A stretch of 64,000 nucleotides of DNA from Muscardinus avellanarius (Eukaryota; Chordata; Mammalia; Rodentia; Gliridae). Shown here one piece after another: positions 10,438-49,251 of this stretch. Location of the stretch: the NCBI GenBank assembly GCA_963383645.1, contig OY726567.1, positions 64,685,234 through 64,749,233 of the forward strand, written 5' to 3'. The translations under genes were made by a program, and so were the position numbers. A model generated the notes under the pieces. That model made no database searches, was not told the origin of the DNA, and saw only the letters and a list, made by a program, of their open reading frames with translations. Every line of letters starts with the position of its first letter. Position 1 is the first letter of the stretch.

Positions 10438-10996
10438 TCTGGGCATGGTTGCGCACACTTGTAATCCCAGAACTTGGAAGGCTGAGACGGGAGGATCACA
10501 GGTTCGCGACCAGCCCCAACTCAATGAGGGACCCCGTTTCACGGGAGCCCAGTGTGGTGGTGAACACTTGTAATCCCAGTACTTAAGAGGCTGAGAGAGG
10601 AGGACTGCAGGTTCTCAGCCAACCTCAGGTACTTGGTGAGGCCCTTAGCAATTTAATGAGACCCTGTTTCAAAATAAAGAATAAAAAATAGGGCTGGGAG
10701 GTAGATCAGAGGTAGAATGCCTCTGGGTTTAATCCCCAGTACTGAAAAAAATTAATAAATTAAATAATAAACCGGGCGTGGTGGCGCACGCTTGTAATCC
10801 CAACATTTGGGAGGCTGAGACAGGAGGAGCACGGTTGGCAGACAGCCTCAGCTACTACTTATGCCCTTTGCAACTTAGTGAGACCCTGTTTCAATATAAA
10901 GAATAAAAAAGGGCTGGGGGTGTAGCTCGGAGGTAGAATGCCCCTGGGGTCCATCCCCAGTACCGCAAAATAATAAATAAATAAATAAATAAATAA
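10438..10996 (+). repeat. Three B1-dID SINEs ending in (AATA)n
   Basis: A B1-only partial (10438-10545) is followed by a full copy (10552-10750) and a full type A copy (10770-10965). The last ends in an (AATA)n run (10966-10996). Confidence 0.85.
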
Positions 10997-11124
10997 TAGG
11001 GCTCAGCTCAAGATCCATTTCATTTCTGCTGAGCTACTGTCCCAGCCTCCTTGACCAGAGGGATTAACTTTTAGCCCGCCCTGGATCCAGAGGGATTTTC
11101 CCAGCATCCTTGTCTAATCTTGCC

Positions 11125-11260
11125 CTCTCTGCTGAAATCCTTCCACATCCTCCACACTGCCTATAGGGGCTATCAAAGCCACTCAGTTTGGCATTGGAGG
11201 CCTTCGAGATCTGAACCTGCCTACATTCTCGTCATCAGCTCCCTGCACACTGCCTACACC
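11125..11260. repeat. Probable L2-type ancient LINE fragment
   Basis: The stretch around GAAATCCTTCCACATCC and GGCCTTCGAGATCTGAACCTGCCTAC resembles the well-known L2 consensus region (in effect, ...AAATCCTTC... CATGATCTGGCCCCTGCCTA...). The match is degenerate and was recalled, not computed. Confidence 0.4.
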
Positions 11261-11639
11261 TGGTCAGTAGAAGACCCTGAAGATCAAGTGAATTGCTACT
11301 GCGGTGACTCTGTCCCACGGAAGGGCCGTACATCTGGGAAAACTCCAGGATCACGCAATCCCCTCTCTGCACCTGCCCCCCTCCCCCACACGCGCACACT
11401 GGTGGACCTGCTGCAAAGTCGGGAAGGAGAGGGGGAAGGGCCAGGGGAGACACACTTTTTGATTGAGGAAAAGCCTTTTCGCCTCTGCAGTGTCCGCCCT
11501 AGCGTCCGATTTACTCCAATCCACACTCCCTGAGGGTGTGTCGCACACCCTTCCCCCGCCCCACCGCGTGCCACCGCCCCTGGGATGAAACTCTAACTCA
11601 GAAAAGGGCGTGGTCGAGGTGAGGCTCCGATGCCAAGCC

Positions 11640-11960
11640 TCGGGGCCACCCCGCCCGCTGTCTTCCACCGCCCATGCAGCCCACGTTTAGGGAAGGGGCA
11701 GGTAAAGGCCATACCTTTCCTCCCCCAAGAAAAGCAACTCACTTGCAGCCCCGGGCCCGAGGCCCCGCCCACCGCGCGCAGCATGCCGGGAGAAGAAGTT
11801 CCAGCGGCACGGCCTGCAGGTCCCAGAGTGCACCGCGCCCTCAGCCCCGGGCGGGCCGCGGTTGTCCTGGCAACGGGGCGGCCAATCCGAACAAGGACCC
11901 CGAAGCGCGTGAGAGGGGCGGGTCCCCGACTCGCGGACCCCGCCCAATAGAGGCGGGCGA
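11640..11960. promoter_or_regulatory. Orphan CpG-rich promoter-like block
   Basis: This dense CpG block contains GCATGCCGGGAG (11781-11792, the core of the ZNF143/THAP11 motif), an X-box-like palindrome (11861-11874), a CCAAT box (11882-11886) and several CCGCCC/GGGCGG boxes. It lies about 5 kb downstream of MYADM and 2.2 kb upstream of the PRKCG start codon, and I recognise no coding exon next to it. It may start a noncoding or antisense transcript, or act as a distal PRKCG promoter. Confidence 0.5.
11861..11874 (+). promoter_or_regulatory. X-box-like RFX site
   Basis: GTTGTCCTGGCAAC matches the X-box consensus GTNRCC(N0-3)RGYAAC with one change (T for C in the first half-site). A CCAAT box lies 8 bp downstream. 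Confidence 0.5.
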
Positions 11961-11984
11961 CTAGGGGTGCTCAGATTCTCAGAG

Positions 11985-12830
11985 ACGCCGGAGGGACCCC
12001 CCTCCCCCCCCCCCCCGAGACGGAGAGCCCCAAGGAAACACAGGAGGTGCCGTCCTCAGAGACAGATTCCCGGGGAAAGACAGGGGGCGAGACCCCCCCG
12101 AGACATTCCCAGGGAGACACAGGAGAGAGATCCCGTTGACGGAGAGTCACAGGGAGACCCGAAGGGGGGTACACAACCCCCAGAGACAGATTTCCAGGGA
12201 GACAAGAGGGAGGACCCCTAGAGACCGGAGAAGCCCAGGGAGACACCGACACCCAGAGACAGATTCTTAGGGAGACACGGGGGGCGCAACCCCCTAAGGC
12301 AGATTCTTTTTAGGAGACATGGGGGAACAACCCCTAGAGACGAGAGCCCCAGGAAGACGCGGGAGAGGAAGTCAGGGAAGAAACCTCCAGAGGCAGAGAT
12401 TCTTGGACACCAGAGTGCAACTCCCAGAGACAGGTTCTCTGGGAGACTGGGTGGGTGTGACCCCCAGACTGAGAGTCACAGGGAGATGGGGGTTGACCTC
12501 CAGAGACGCAGAAACCCAGGGAGAGGGGAAGGGAGCAACTCTTAGGGATGGAGATTCCTAAGAAGTAGGGACTACAGTCCCCAGGGATGAAGATTTCCAG
12601 GGAGACATGGAGCACAGAGACCCCAAAGACGGATTTGCAGGGAGACGGGGGAGTGGAGAGAGACGTTCGGAGATAGAGATTCTCGGGGAGGCGGAGGTCG
12701 GGGGGGGAGCGGGGTAGGGGCACCCAGACAGATTCCCAGAAAGCGACCCTTAGAGATGGAGATTCCCAGAAAGACACTGGGGTTGGGGGGGTTCCCAGAA
12801 AGAATCGCAGGAAGACACTGAGGGGTTAAG
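11985..12830 (+). repeat. Degenerate minisatellite, about 50-60-bp unit
   Basis: About 14-16 imperfect units are built on CCCAGAGACAGATTCCCAGG followed by GAGACACGGGGG. A poly(C) run lies at 12001-12016. The open frames across it carry no conserved domain and reflect the repeat. Confidence 0.75.
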
Positions 12831-13500
12831 AGACCCCCGGAGTCAGAGAGATAGAGCGTAGATCAAAGAGAAAGGGACGTAGAAGACTGGAGAAAGACTG
12901 AATCGGAGACAGTTGTAAATATTTGGAGATGCCCCCTAGCGACAGAAAAAGAGTTTCGCAAAGCCGGGGAGAGGCTGGCACAGAGCAACATTGAATCGGA
13001 GAGACAGAGGCAAGCGAAAACCGAAGGAGATTGGCAGAAAAAGAGAAACAGAGATAAAAGTCTGCATAGACGAGGATGAGTGTGGGAGAAAGACAAAGGC
13101 AAAGGGTGACCCTTAGGACGAAAGATGCAGAGGGAAGGAGACAGAGACCCACAGAGTCACCGGCAGAGTGAAACAAAGAGAAGAGACGCAGGGACACAGG
13201 CGGAGGAATTGCTGACATACAGACAGAGAGAGACAGAGGGAGACTGAGCCCCAATGACACAGAAAGCAAAAAAGACAAGACCCAAAGAAGGTCAATGACA
13301 CCAAGACCCAGAGAGGGTGACCGAGCTGGATATGCGCAGCAAAGGAAATAGAGAAACAGAAGCAGACATTCTCTGAGACAAGGAAAGGAAAACGCGAGAG
13401 AAAGGGGGGGGGGTCCGAGATATCTAGGAATAGAAGGGCAGGAACAGAGTTCAAGAGAAAAAGACTATCCCAGAGAGGAAGACATATCAATAAAAATTCT
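12831..13500 (+). repeat. Purine-rich, low-complexity decay of GAGACAGA-type repeats
   Basis: Strongly A/G-rich on the + strand, with many short GAGACAGAG and GAGAAAGAC motifs but no clear period. It looks like a decayed extension of the preceding minisatellite. A CTCF-like core, GCCCCCTAGCG, lies near 12930-12940. Confidence 0.5.
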
Positions 13501-13639
13501 GTCGTTTCGAGAGAAATAAAGACTCCAGTGGCACCGCTGCGTCTGCCCCTCGGCTCACCATTGAATCCGCAGCACTGAGCAGAAAGTTTGCTGATTGAGG
13601 CAATGACAGGGTCAGAGACCCGGAGATTTCAGCAGAGAC

Positions 13640-41667
<28,028 letters not shown>

Positions 41668-42412
41668 TCTCACCTGCCGCCGCTAGGTGTCCCCAGTGCC
41701 CCCTCTGCTCTCTGGCCGTAACCCCCACCTCACCGCCCCCTTGGGGATTCTAGACCCTGCCCCCAGCATTCCGGCCGCTGCCCCCACGGATTCTAGATGC
41801 GCCTTTCAAACGTTCCCGGCATTCTGAACTCCATACAGTTTCTAGAGCCTTCCGGCGTTCTAGATTCGGCTGTGCTGAGCCCTATATTTCTCCCCACTCT
41901 ACTCCCAGCATTCCGGACGCTGCTCCAACAGTTTTCCAGAATCCCCACCACTGCCCCAACTCTGTGGGGTTCTAGACTCCATCTTCGTAGCTCTATCCCT
42001 CTTTCTCCTTACTCACCCTAGGGCAGTAGTCTCTTGGGGTTGCCTGCTCCAGACATAATTTCAGATCCGCCCCATCCTCCCAGGCCCCTCCCACTTCCAC
42101 TCCAGTGGTAAAGTAACTGAGAGGCTGCGCCCCCGGAATCCAAACCTCCTCCCTTTCACACTCGGGGCTTCCTGGGATACACGGAGGATTCTTTCCCCAA
42201 CTGTTCTCGATCAGCTTTTGTTCTAGACTCTTCTACCCTGCACCCATTAAGGCTCACCTGCCCCTGCATGGCTCCAGTCTCACTCGGAACCACCCCCCCT
42301 CCCCAGTGCCTGCCGCTCTCGGGGACTCTCTGCTCTTCCTCCTCCTCTTCCCTTTGCCTCTCACACCCGGCCACAGCTGCTGGAGAATAAATTTGGGATG
42401 CTGATGCTGAAA
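41668..42412 (+). other. PRKCG: PRKCG 3' UTR
   Basis: About 745 bp of unique sequence with repeated TTCTAGA and GCATTCCGG words, ending about 20 nt after the polyadenylation signal. The cleavage site is estimated. Confidence 0.8.
42386..42391 (+). terminator. PRKCG: PRKCG polyadenylation signal
   Basis: A canonical AATAAA with a GT-rich element downstream (GTTTCGATGTTTTCTTGT at about 42413-42430). It is the only clear signal after the stop. Confidence 0.85.
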
Positions 42413-42469
42413 TGTTTCGATGTTTTCTTGTAAGCTTGGGGAATGAAGGGGGTGCGGAGGTGGCCCAAT

Positions 42470-42910
42470 GACTGTACACAGAAACAAATAGAGAGACAGG
42501 CTGGAGGGGGGCATAAAGAGAAGAGGAAAGCACATAAAATGAGAGAAAGGATACCTACAGCAGAAAAGAGAGGGATAAGCAGAAATTCCCCGAGAGAGCA
42601 GACAGAGCACCTGCCTTATTGAGGACCAAACGTGGACACTTACACAATGAGAAAGTCCGTCTAGACCACTGTCAGGTAGACCCCCAGCAGAGAGACACAG
42701 CATGCCCATATCCACCAGAGCGACGTGAAAGTGCGTACAGGCATACACACACACCACCCCCACCCCCGCAGAGACCAGAGACAGGGAGAAGTCCTAGGAA
42801 AGGACACGAAAGGCTGGCCTCCCCCACCATGGAGAAGCCTAAACAACCAGAGAGAGCCTGGGAGCTTAGGAATCAGCGAGTGAGGCAGAAAGCAGACAGA
42901 CACATCCTCC
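42470..42910 (+). other. Purine-rich intergenic spacer
   Basis: A/G-rich degenerate AGAGAGA and GAGACAGAG words, similar to 12831-13500. No gene was recognised. Confidence 0.55.
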
Positions 42911-42980
42911 CGGCCTCTCTCCGCTGACCCACTTGCAAGTGTATGTGTGTGTGTGGGGGGGAGGGGGCCCAGTCCATGTG

Positions 42981-43055
42981 ACTACATTTCCCAGCAGACA
43001 TCGCGGCAGACCCTTCCCTCAGGTGTGGTCCCTGGTCGCCGGGGCTGATGGTGAA
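42981..43055. promoter_or_regulatory. Inverted ZNF143-type motif pair upstream of CACNG7
   Basis: ACTACATTTCCCAGCA (42981-42996) closely matches the SBS motif. A weaker opposite copy (GTGAATGTAGTCC) lies at about 43041-43053. They sit about 1 kb upstream of the CACNG7 first exon. Confidence 0.45.
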
Positions 43056-43154
43056 TGTAGTCCTTGGACGGGGCAGGCCAGCAAAGTGGTGTGCCTGTCT
43101 GTGTGTTCGGAAGGGACTGAGTCCCAAAGCTTCGCAGGCTCCCTTGAAGGCCCC

Positions 43155-43250
43155 GCTGCTGCTGCTGCTGCTTCTTCTTCTTCTTCTTCTTCTTCTTCTT
43201 CTTCTTCTTCTTCTTCTTCTTCTTCTTCTTCTTCTTCTTTTTTTTTTTGT
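43155..43250 (+). repeat. (GCT)5-(CTT)23 compound triplet repeat
   Basis: Five GCT units run directly into 23 pure CTT units (43171-43239) and a T run. On the other strand this is a GAA repeat. It lies between the PRKCG 3' end and the CACNG7 promoter. Confidence 0.95.
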
Positions 43251-43339
43251 CTGCAGGCTCTGGGGTTTCCGGGCCTCAGTCCAAGTGGATGCTGAGGCTT
43301 ACTCTGTCTCCGGCATCACAGCCGCTGTACCCCTATCCC

Positions 43340-44100
43340 GTGCCCGCAGGGCCCAGCCCCCTCCACCCAGCTTCGACCCTCGGCGGGCGGCCTGCCCCTT
43401 TAAGAGTGTCCCCGCTGACATCACGGCGGGAGGGGGGGGGCTGGCCCGGCTCCCAGCTCCGCGGCGGCTGCAGGACCCAGCTCTGCTCTGCGCCCGCCCG
43501 CTGCTCTAGGGACCCGGGCCCGGGACGCCCCCTCCCGCCTCCACCAGCCTCCCAGACCCCAGGCCCCGCCCCTGGCCTGGCTAGAGCCCCAGTCTTCCTC
43601 ACGGGACCCCTGGCTTGCCCTGCTGCCCCTCCTTCTCAGGGTCTCTGTCTCCTTTTCCATTTCTGCCTGTCTCTCTATCGCAAGCTCAAGGTCTCTGGAT
43701 TTCAGCATCTCTCGGCCCAAGGCCGCTGAGCTCTCTCTATCTCTCCTTTTGTTTTTCTGGGTCTCTGAATCTCTGAGCCTCGGCAGTGGTGGGGACCGCG
43801 GGGTGGGGGGTCTTAAACTCCGACTCTGTCTCTCCTTTCTCTCTGTCTCCGCCTCCCCCCGTCTCAGCACCTGCGAGTCTCGGAATCGCTTAGCCTCAAG
43901 GCCTGTGACTCTCTTTCTGCCTCTGCCCCTCTCGGGCTCTCTGCCTCCCCCATCCTCAAGGCCCATCTTCCTCCCTCTCTCCCTCCCTGCATCCTTCCCC
44001 CTTCCTCCCCGCCCCTCCCCTCCTCCGCAGTAGCCAATGAGCGGCCGCGGGTCCCAGCTCCCGGCTCCGTCCGCCGAGTGAGGCCGCGGGCGCGGGGGGT
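43340..44100 (+). promoter_or_regulatory. CACNG7: CACNG7 promoter region
   Basis: GC-rich, TATA-less DNA with a CRE-like TGACATCA (43416-43423), GC boxes, a long pyrimidine-rich stretch (about 43600-44030) and a CCAAT box (44034-44038) beside a GCGGCCGC. The likely start lies just downstream. The antisense open frames across it have no conserved domain. Confidence 0.6.
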
Positions 44101-44268
44101 GGGGGGTGGGAGGCCGGGAGGGGGCCGGGACGCCGGGCTCCGGGGCGGGGGCGGGGGGCGCGGGCACCCGGGACCCCGGTGGCGGCGGCGGCGGCCGGGG
44201 GAAGCCGCGGAGCCGGTCATGCGGCTGCGGGGCCCGCGGCCCGGAGCGTCCGCCCAGCCCTGAGCGAG
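44090..44268 (+). other. CACNG7: CACNG7 noncoding exon 1 (5' end approximate)
   Basis: A very GC-rich block ending GAGCGAG with donor GTGAGC at 44269. It contains several runs of four or more G (44094-44160) with G-quadruplex potential. No conserved coding sequence. It would splice to the acceptor near 48089. Confidence 0.55.
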
Positions 44269-46089
44269 GTGAGCGCGGGGGGAGGGTCCTGGCAGGCGGA
44301 GGGGGCGCCCCTGAAGGAGGCTGCGAGCCCGGGCGGGGGCGAAAAGGGGCCTGAGTAGCTCCAGGGGGTGGGATTCTGGTGATCAGGACCGCTTGGATTC
44401 AAGAGGCTGTGAGGGATGGAGGGAAATTTGGGCCTGGCGAATCCCGGAGGACGAGGTCCGAGGGTCCCGGAGCCGGGAAACTACTCCTGGAGTCTGAGTT
44501 CTAGTCCGTGCCACTGCGGATTGTCCGGGCAGGGTCCTTGGGGAAGGCGGTAGCGAGTGACAGTGGAGGGCTTAGGCCGTAAAAGCAGAGTGTGAGTCTG
44601 GAGAGGGGTCCCCAGAAAGGGGGAGTTTACCGACTCCCAAGTGATTCAAAGGAAACAGAGTTTGCACTTAGGCTTTGAGGAATGGGACCTCAGGGATGCG
44701 AAAGCCTGGATCCAGGAGAGGCTGGGATAAAGGATGAGAAGGAGGCTCCAGGCGTGGGGGGGAGGGTCCCAGAGGAGAAACGGCTGCAGAGTAAGGAGCT
44801 CTGGGCCGGCCAGGTACAGCGAGGGGGAACTGGAGCTAGGAAGGAGGGGGCTTAGCAGAGCAAGTGGGAGGAGGGAGAATGGGCAAGGTCTGCCTGGATT
44901 CGAGGGGCAGTCGGGGAAGCTGTGGTCAGCTACCTGGACTAAAACAGGCTAGGTGACAGGGTTTATGAGGCTCGTTTCCGAGCCGGGAGGACTGGAAGCG
45001 GAGCCGGCGTTTGGCGGTCAAGCCCCGGAGCCACTGCGGGGCATTGGAGGACTAGCGGCCGAGCTTTGCTGGCCTCTGGGTCCCGGGGTCTTGTAAGGAG
45101 GTCGGGGATGGAGGTGTTCAAGACCCTGGGAGTGCGAGGGAGGGGGGCTGCCTCAGAATCCAGGATCCTTATTGGTGTGAGGGCACGATTTCAAGGCTTC
45201 AAATATTCTGATTAAGGAAGATAGATGGACTTATGTCTTGATTACACCTTTGGGAGAGGTTTTTTTTGGGGGGAAGGGATGTCTTCAAATTTCCTGGTCA
45301 AGAAAATGATGGGTGTTGTTGGTATTCAGAGATATAGAGGTCTGTGTCTGAGGTAGACTGGGGACCCCAAGATTGGTCCCCACCTCATGGCATTAAATGG
45401 CTTGGGGAAGGTTTTTATGCAGAAAAGGAAGTATGAGGTTTATAGATAAGGAATTTTAGGTCCTTCTGTTTCAGGTTGAGGAGTCCCCATTTGGAATGTC
45501 TGGGTTCCTAATTGGGATTTGGGAGGCCATAGCTCTGAACTGGGGATTTTTTTGTTCAGAGGATGGAGTGTTGAGAGTACTACATCCTTGAATTGTTGAA
45601 TTGTTAAAGGTAGTCTGGGATTGGAAGCCCTAGAATGGGAAAATGGGATCCAGAATCTCTGGTAGGGAATTTTGAGGTCATGTGAAGGGGGATGGGGTCC
45701 CAGAATTGCTGGTTGGATTTTCAGAGTACAGACACTGATTCCAAATCAGCACAATGAAGGTCCCTTGTTTTACTGGAGTGCTGTTTGGAAATGCTGGGCT
45801 GAAGGGTCCCAGCTCATATATATATTTTTTACACTCTGAAGTCTCTCTAGTCAAGATATGGATCCGAATCTCTAGGTCCCAATGTTCTGGAATCTGAACA
45901 AGACCTAGAATCCCAGGTTCAGGAGCTTGCCTGGACCTGGGTGAGTAGAACTAGGGTTCTGGAATCTTGGCTCTAGAATGTGGACTGTGATCTTAGATTG
46001 GGGTACCAAATTGAGGTCAAGACATGGGATCAGACTTAGAAGGTCTTGGGTCAAGTTCTCTTTCTTCCTTTGTTTCTTTCTTTCTTTTG
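44269..46089 (+). other. CACNG7: CACNG7 intron 1, unique and SINE-poor
   Basis: About 1.8 kb of mostly unique sequence, GC-rich at first. From about 45200 it shows loosely repeated GGGTCCCAGAATCT and GGAATCTGAA-like phrases. No gene or SINE was recognised. Confidence 0.55.
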
Positions 46090-46290
46090 AGGTACTGGGG
46101 ATGGAACCCAGGGGCATTCTATCTTCGGACTGCACCTCCAGTTCTATTTTTTATTCTTTATTTTGAAGCAGGATCTCACTGAGTTGCAGAGAGCCGCACT
46201 AAGTAGCTGAGGCTGTTTGAGAACTGCAATCCTCCTGTCTCAGCCTTCCAAATGCTGGGATTACAAGAGTGCACCACCATGCCCAGCTCT
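46090..46290 (-). repeat. Antisense B1-dID SINE
   Basis: A full antisense copy (GGTACTGGGGATGGAACCCA, then GCACCACCATGCCCAGCTCT). Bases 46291-46917 are unique intron sequence. Confidence 0.85.
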
Positions 46291-46917
46291 GGGTCAAATT
46301 CTTAAAGTTAGAATTGGTATTGGATGAGGATACAGGAGTTTAAGAAGGCTCAAAATCTTACTAGGCTTGAGGTCAAGGGTCTCAGGCCAGGGTATGGGTT
46401 TAAGGATCCTTGATTAGTGATCCATTTGGGAGATTTTAGGATGCAGTTCAGAGACAGTATCTAGAGAAACAGTGGCAGAGTATCAATTCAGGGCATGGAG
46501 TTAAATTGGGTGGCATGGGTTAGAGTTTCTAGACAGGCCAAGGTGTATATAGCATCTAGTGTCTACGCCAAATGCCCTAGGTCCAGGTATTCAGTTTCTG
46601 GTTCAAAGTTGAGCTGATGGTTGCTTGTTTGGTGTCCACAGCTGAATCAAGGCACAAAGAGAGGGTTGTGAGTGCCAAGTCTTAGGGTTGAAGCTGTTAG
46701 TTAACCGAATAGCTTCTAGGGTCTAATTTCTAAGACTAGGCTCTCAGGTCAAGACAGGAGGTTAGGACTGAAAGCATGGCTATGGGGTTATCAATCTGGA
46801 ATTCAAATTTTTGGTCAGAATCATGGTATTTGGAACCTAGGTCCAGGCACAATTGGAGTCAAAATTTAATCTGCGGTTTGAGCTGAATAAAGGTCATGGT
46901 TAGAAATCTCGTCCTGA

Positions 46918-47123
46918 GTTGGGTATGGTGGCAGAGTTGTACTCCCAGTACTTGTGAGGCTGAGACAGGAGGATCACACGCTCAAGGCCAGCCTCAGAAA
47001 CTTAGCAAGGCTATTATCAGCAACTTGGTGAGCTCCTGTTTCAAAATTTAAAAAATAGGGCTGAGGGTATAACCTCAGAGGTAACAATGGCCCTGGGTTC
47101 AATCTCCAGTACCACACATAATA

Positions 47124-47166
<43 letters not shown>

Positions 47167-47680
47167 TGATGGAGGATGGATAGACGGACATGGTGGCACA
47201 TGCTTGTAATACCAGCATTCAGGAAGTAGAGACTGGAGGATCTTGGTTCATGTACAGCCTCAGCTACTTAGTGAGGCCCTTCGCAACTCAGTGAGACCCT
47301 ATTTAAAAAAATAATAAGATGAGCCAGGCATGATGGCAAGTACTGGCTTGTAATCCCAGTACTTGGGAGACTGAGACAAGAGGATCACACAGATTCGAAG
47401 CCAGCCTCAGCTATTTAGTGAGGCTCTCAGCAACTTAGTGAGACCTCGTTTCCAAATAAATTATAAAATAGGGCTGAGGGTATAGCCCGGAGATAGAAAG
47501 CCCCTGGGTTCCACCCCCCAGTACCACTAAATAAATAAATAAATAAATAATGAAAAAATAGGGCTGGGGTGTAGCTCGGAGGTACCACTTCCAGTAATGC
47601 AAAAACAAAACAAACAAACAAAAAGGATGGGGTGTAGCTCAGAGGTAGAATACCCCTGGGTTCAATCTCCAGTACCAAGA
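46918..47680 (+). repeat. B1-dID array with (AAT)n
   Basis: A copy (46918-47118), (AAT)n (47119-47164), a B1 (47185-47310), a type B copy (47325-47535) with an (AAAT)n end, and two ID tails (47557-47600 and 47628-47680). Confidence 0.84.
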
Positions 47681-47820
47681 AGAAGAGGAAGAGGAGAAGG
47701 AGGAGGAGGAGGAGGAGGAGGAGGAGGAGGAGGAGAAGGAGGAGGAAGAGGAGGAGGAGGAGGAGGAGGAGGAGGAGGAGGAGGAGGAGGAGGAGGAGGA
47801 GGAGAGGAAGAAAGAAAAAG
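47676..47820 (+). repeat. (GGA)n/(GAA)n purine tract
   Basis: About 145 bp of nearly pure GGA units, beginning exactly at the 3' end of an ID tail (CAGTACCAAGAAGAAGAGG). It lies about 300 bp upstream of the first CACNG7 coding exon. Confidence 0.95.
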
Positions 47821-48089
47821 AAGACAGAAATTTTATCCTGGGATTGGGGATCTGGGTTTAAGCCAGACAGATCACAGTTGGGGGGTCTGGGAAGCCCAAC
47901 CCTGAGGTTTGGGAACAATAAAGTTGTGTTTCCAGTCAGAGTCCAGGGCTGAGGTCCAGGACCCAATTTGAGAGAGTTCCGTTTTGGAGTCAGTCTCTCT
48001 GGCCGGGGTGCAGTGTCCGCTGGTCGCATGGGGCTGGGGACGTGCAGTGTCCGCGCCAGGCTCCTCACCACAGTTCTCTGCCCTAGCAG

Positions 48090-48314
48090 GCCCCGCAGGG
48101 CGCCCCCCGCCGCTGAGGATGAGTCACTGCAGCAGCCGCGCTCTGACCCTGCTGAGCAGCGTGTTTGGCGCGTGCGGCTTGCTCCTCGTGGGCATCGCGG
48201 TCAGCACTGACTACTGGCTGTACATGGAGGAAGGGACCGTGTTGCCGCAGAACCAGACCACCGAGGTCAAGATGGCACTGCACGCTGGCCTCTGGAGAGT
48301 CTGCTTCTTTGCAG
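48090..48314 (+). CDS. CACNG7: CACNG7 first coding exon (residues 1-66)
   Basis: Acceptor CCCTAGCAG ending 48089 (an alternative ends at 48086). The 5' UTR is 48090-48118, the ATG is at 48119, and the donor is TTTGCAG|GTGAGG. It encodes TM1, the first extracellular loop and GLWRVC. Confidence 0.94.
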
Positions 48315-49198
48315 GTGAGGCCCTCACCTGCTGTCCAATTACCTGTCCTGCTTTCCTGTGCCCATAGAGTCCTCGTCCATGGCCCCATCCCGTGGGTTCT
48401 AGAAATCCAGAAGCTGCCCCTGTTTCCACCATGCCTAGCACTTTATTCCCTACATCTAGGGACCCCATGCTCAAACTCCAATCTTTTCTTCCCCCACTCC
48501 CTTAGAGCAAGCAATCCAGATTCAGAACTTTTCTCTTGGATAGTTCCAGATAAAAGGACCCAGGCCTCCCAGTGGACCGCTGAAACCCTTTCCTTTCAGG
48601 ATCCCAGGCTCTTGAGATCTTCTCCTCTTTAGAGACCCAGCCCTACCATTCCACAGCCCCCTCCTTACTTAGAAACCAGGAGTGCACCCTTGCCCTTCTC
48701 TATCCAGGGGTGTCCAGGGCACATGGTGGCATACACCTGTCATCCCAGGAGTCAGAAGGCTGAGACAGGATGATCGCAGGTTCGAGGCCAGCCTCAGTGT
48801 CGTAGCCAGACCCTCAGCTATTTAACAAGACCCTGTTTCAAAATAAAAAGTAAAAACAGTGCTGGGTGTAGTGGTGCACACTTGTAATCCCAGTACTTGG
48901 GAGGCTAAGTCAGGAGGATTGCAGGTTCAAGGACAGCTTCAGCAAAAGAGTGAGACTATCATTAACCTAGAGAAAACCTGTCTCAAAATAAAAACAAAAG
49001 TAAGCTGGGCGTGGTGGCACACCCTTGTAATCCCAGTACTTGGGAGGGTGAGACAGGAGGATCATGCAGGTTCGGAGCCAACCTCAGCTACTTATTGAGG
49101 CTCTCAGCAACTTAGTGAGACCTTGTTTCCAAATAAAATACAAAATAGGTTTGGGAGTGTAGCCTGGAGGTAGAAAGCCTCTGAGTTCCATCCCCAGC

Positions 49199-49251
<53 letters not shown>

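Noticed and set aside
11674..12252. Several Pro/Arg-rich frames in the CpG block and minisatellite
   Set aside because: Frames on both strands follow repeat composition. I see no start context, domain or splice signals that would form a gene.
43421..44167. 248-codon antisense frame over the CACNG7 promoter
   Set aside because: GC-rich promoter DNA is often open on both strands. The frame is low-complexity with no recognisable domain.
47427..48071. 214-codon antisense frame with long Leu runs
   Set aside because: It is the antisense translation of a GGA/TCC microsatellite plus SINEs.
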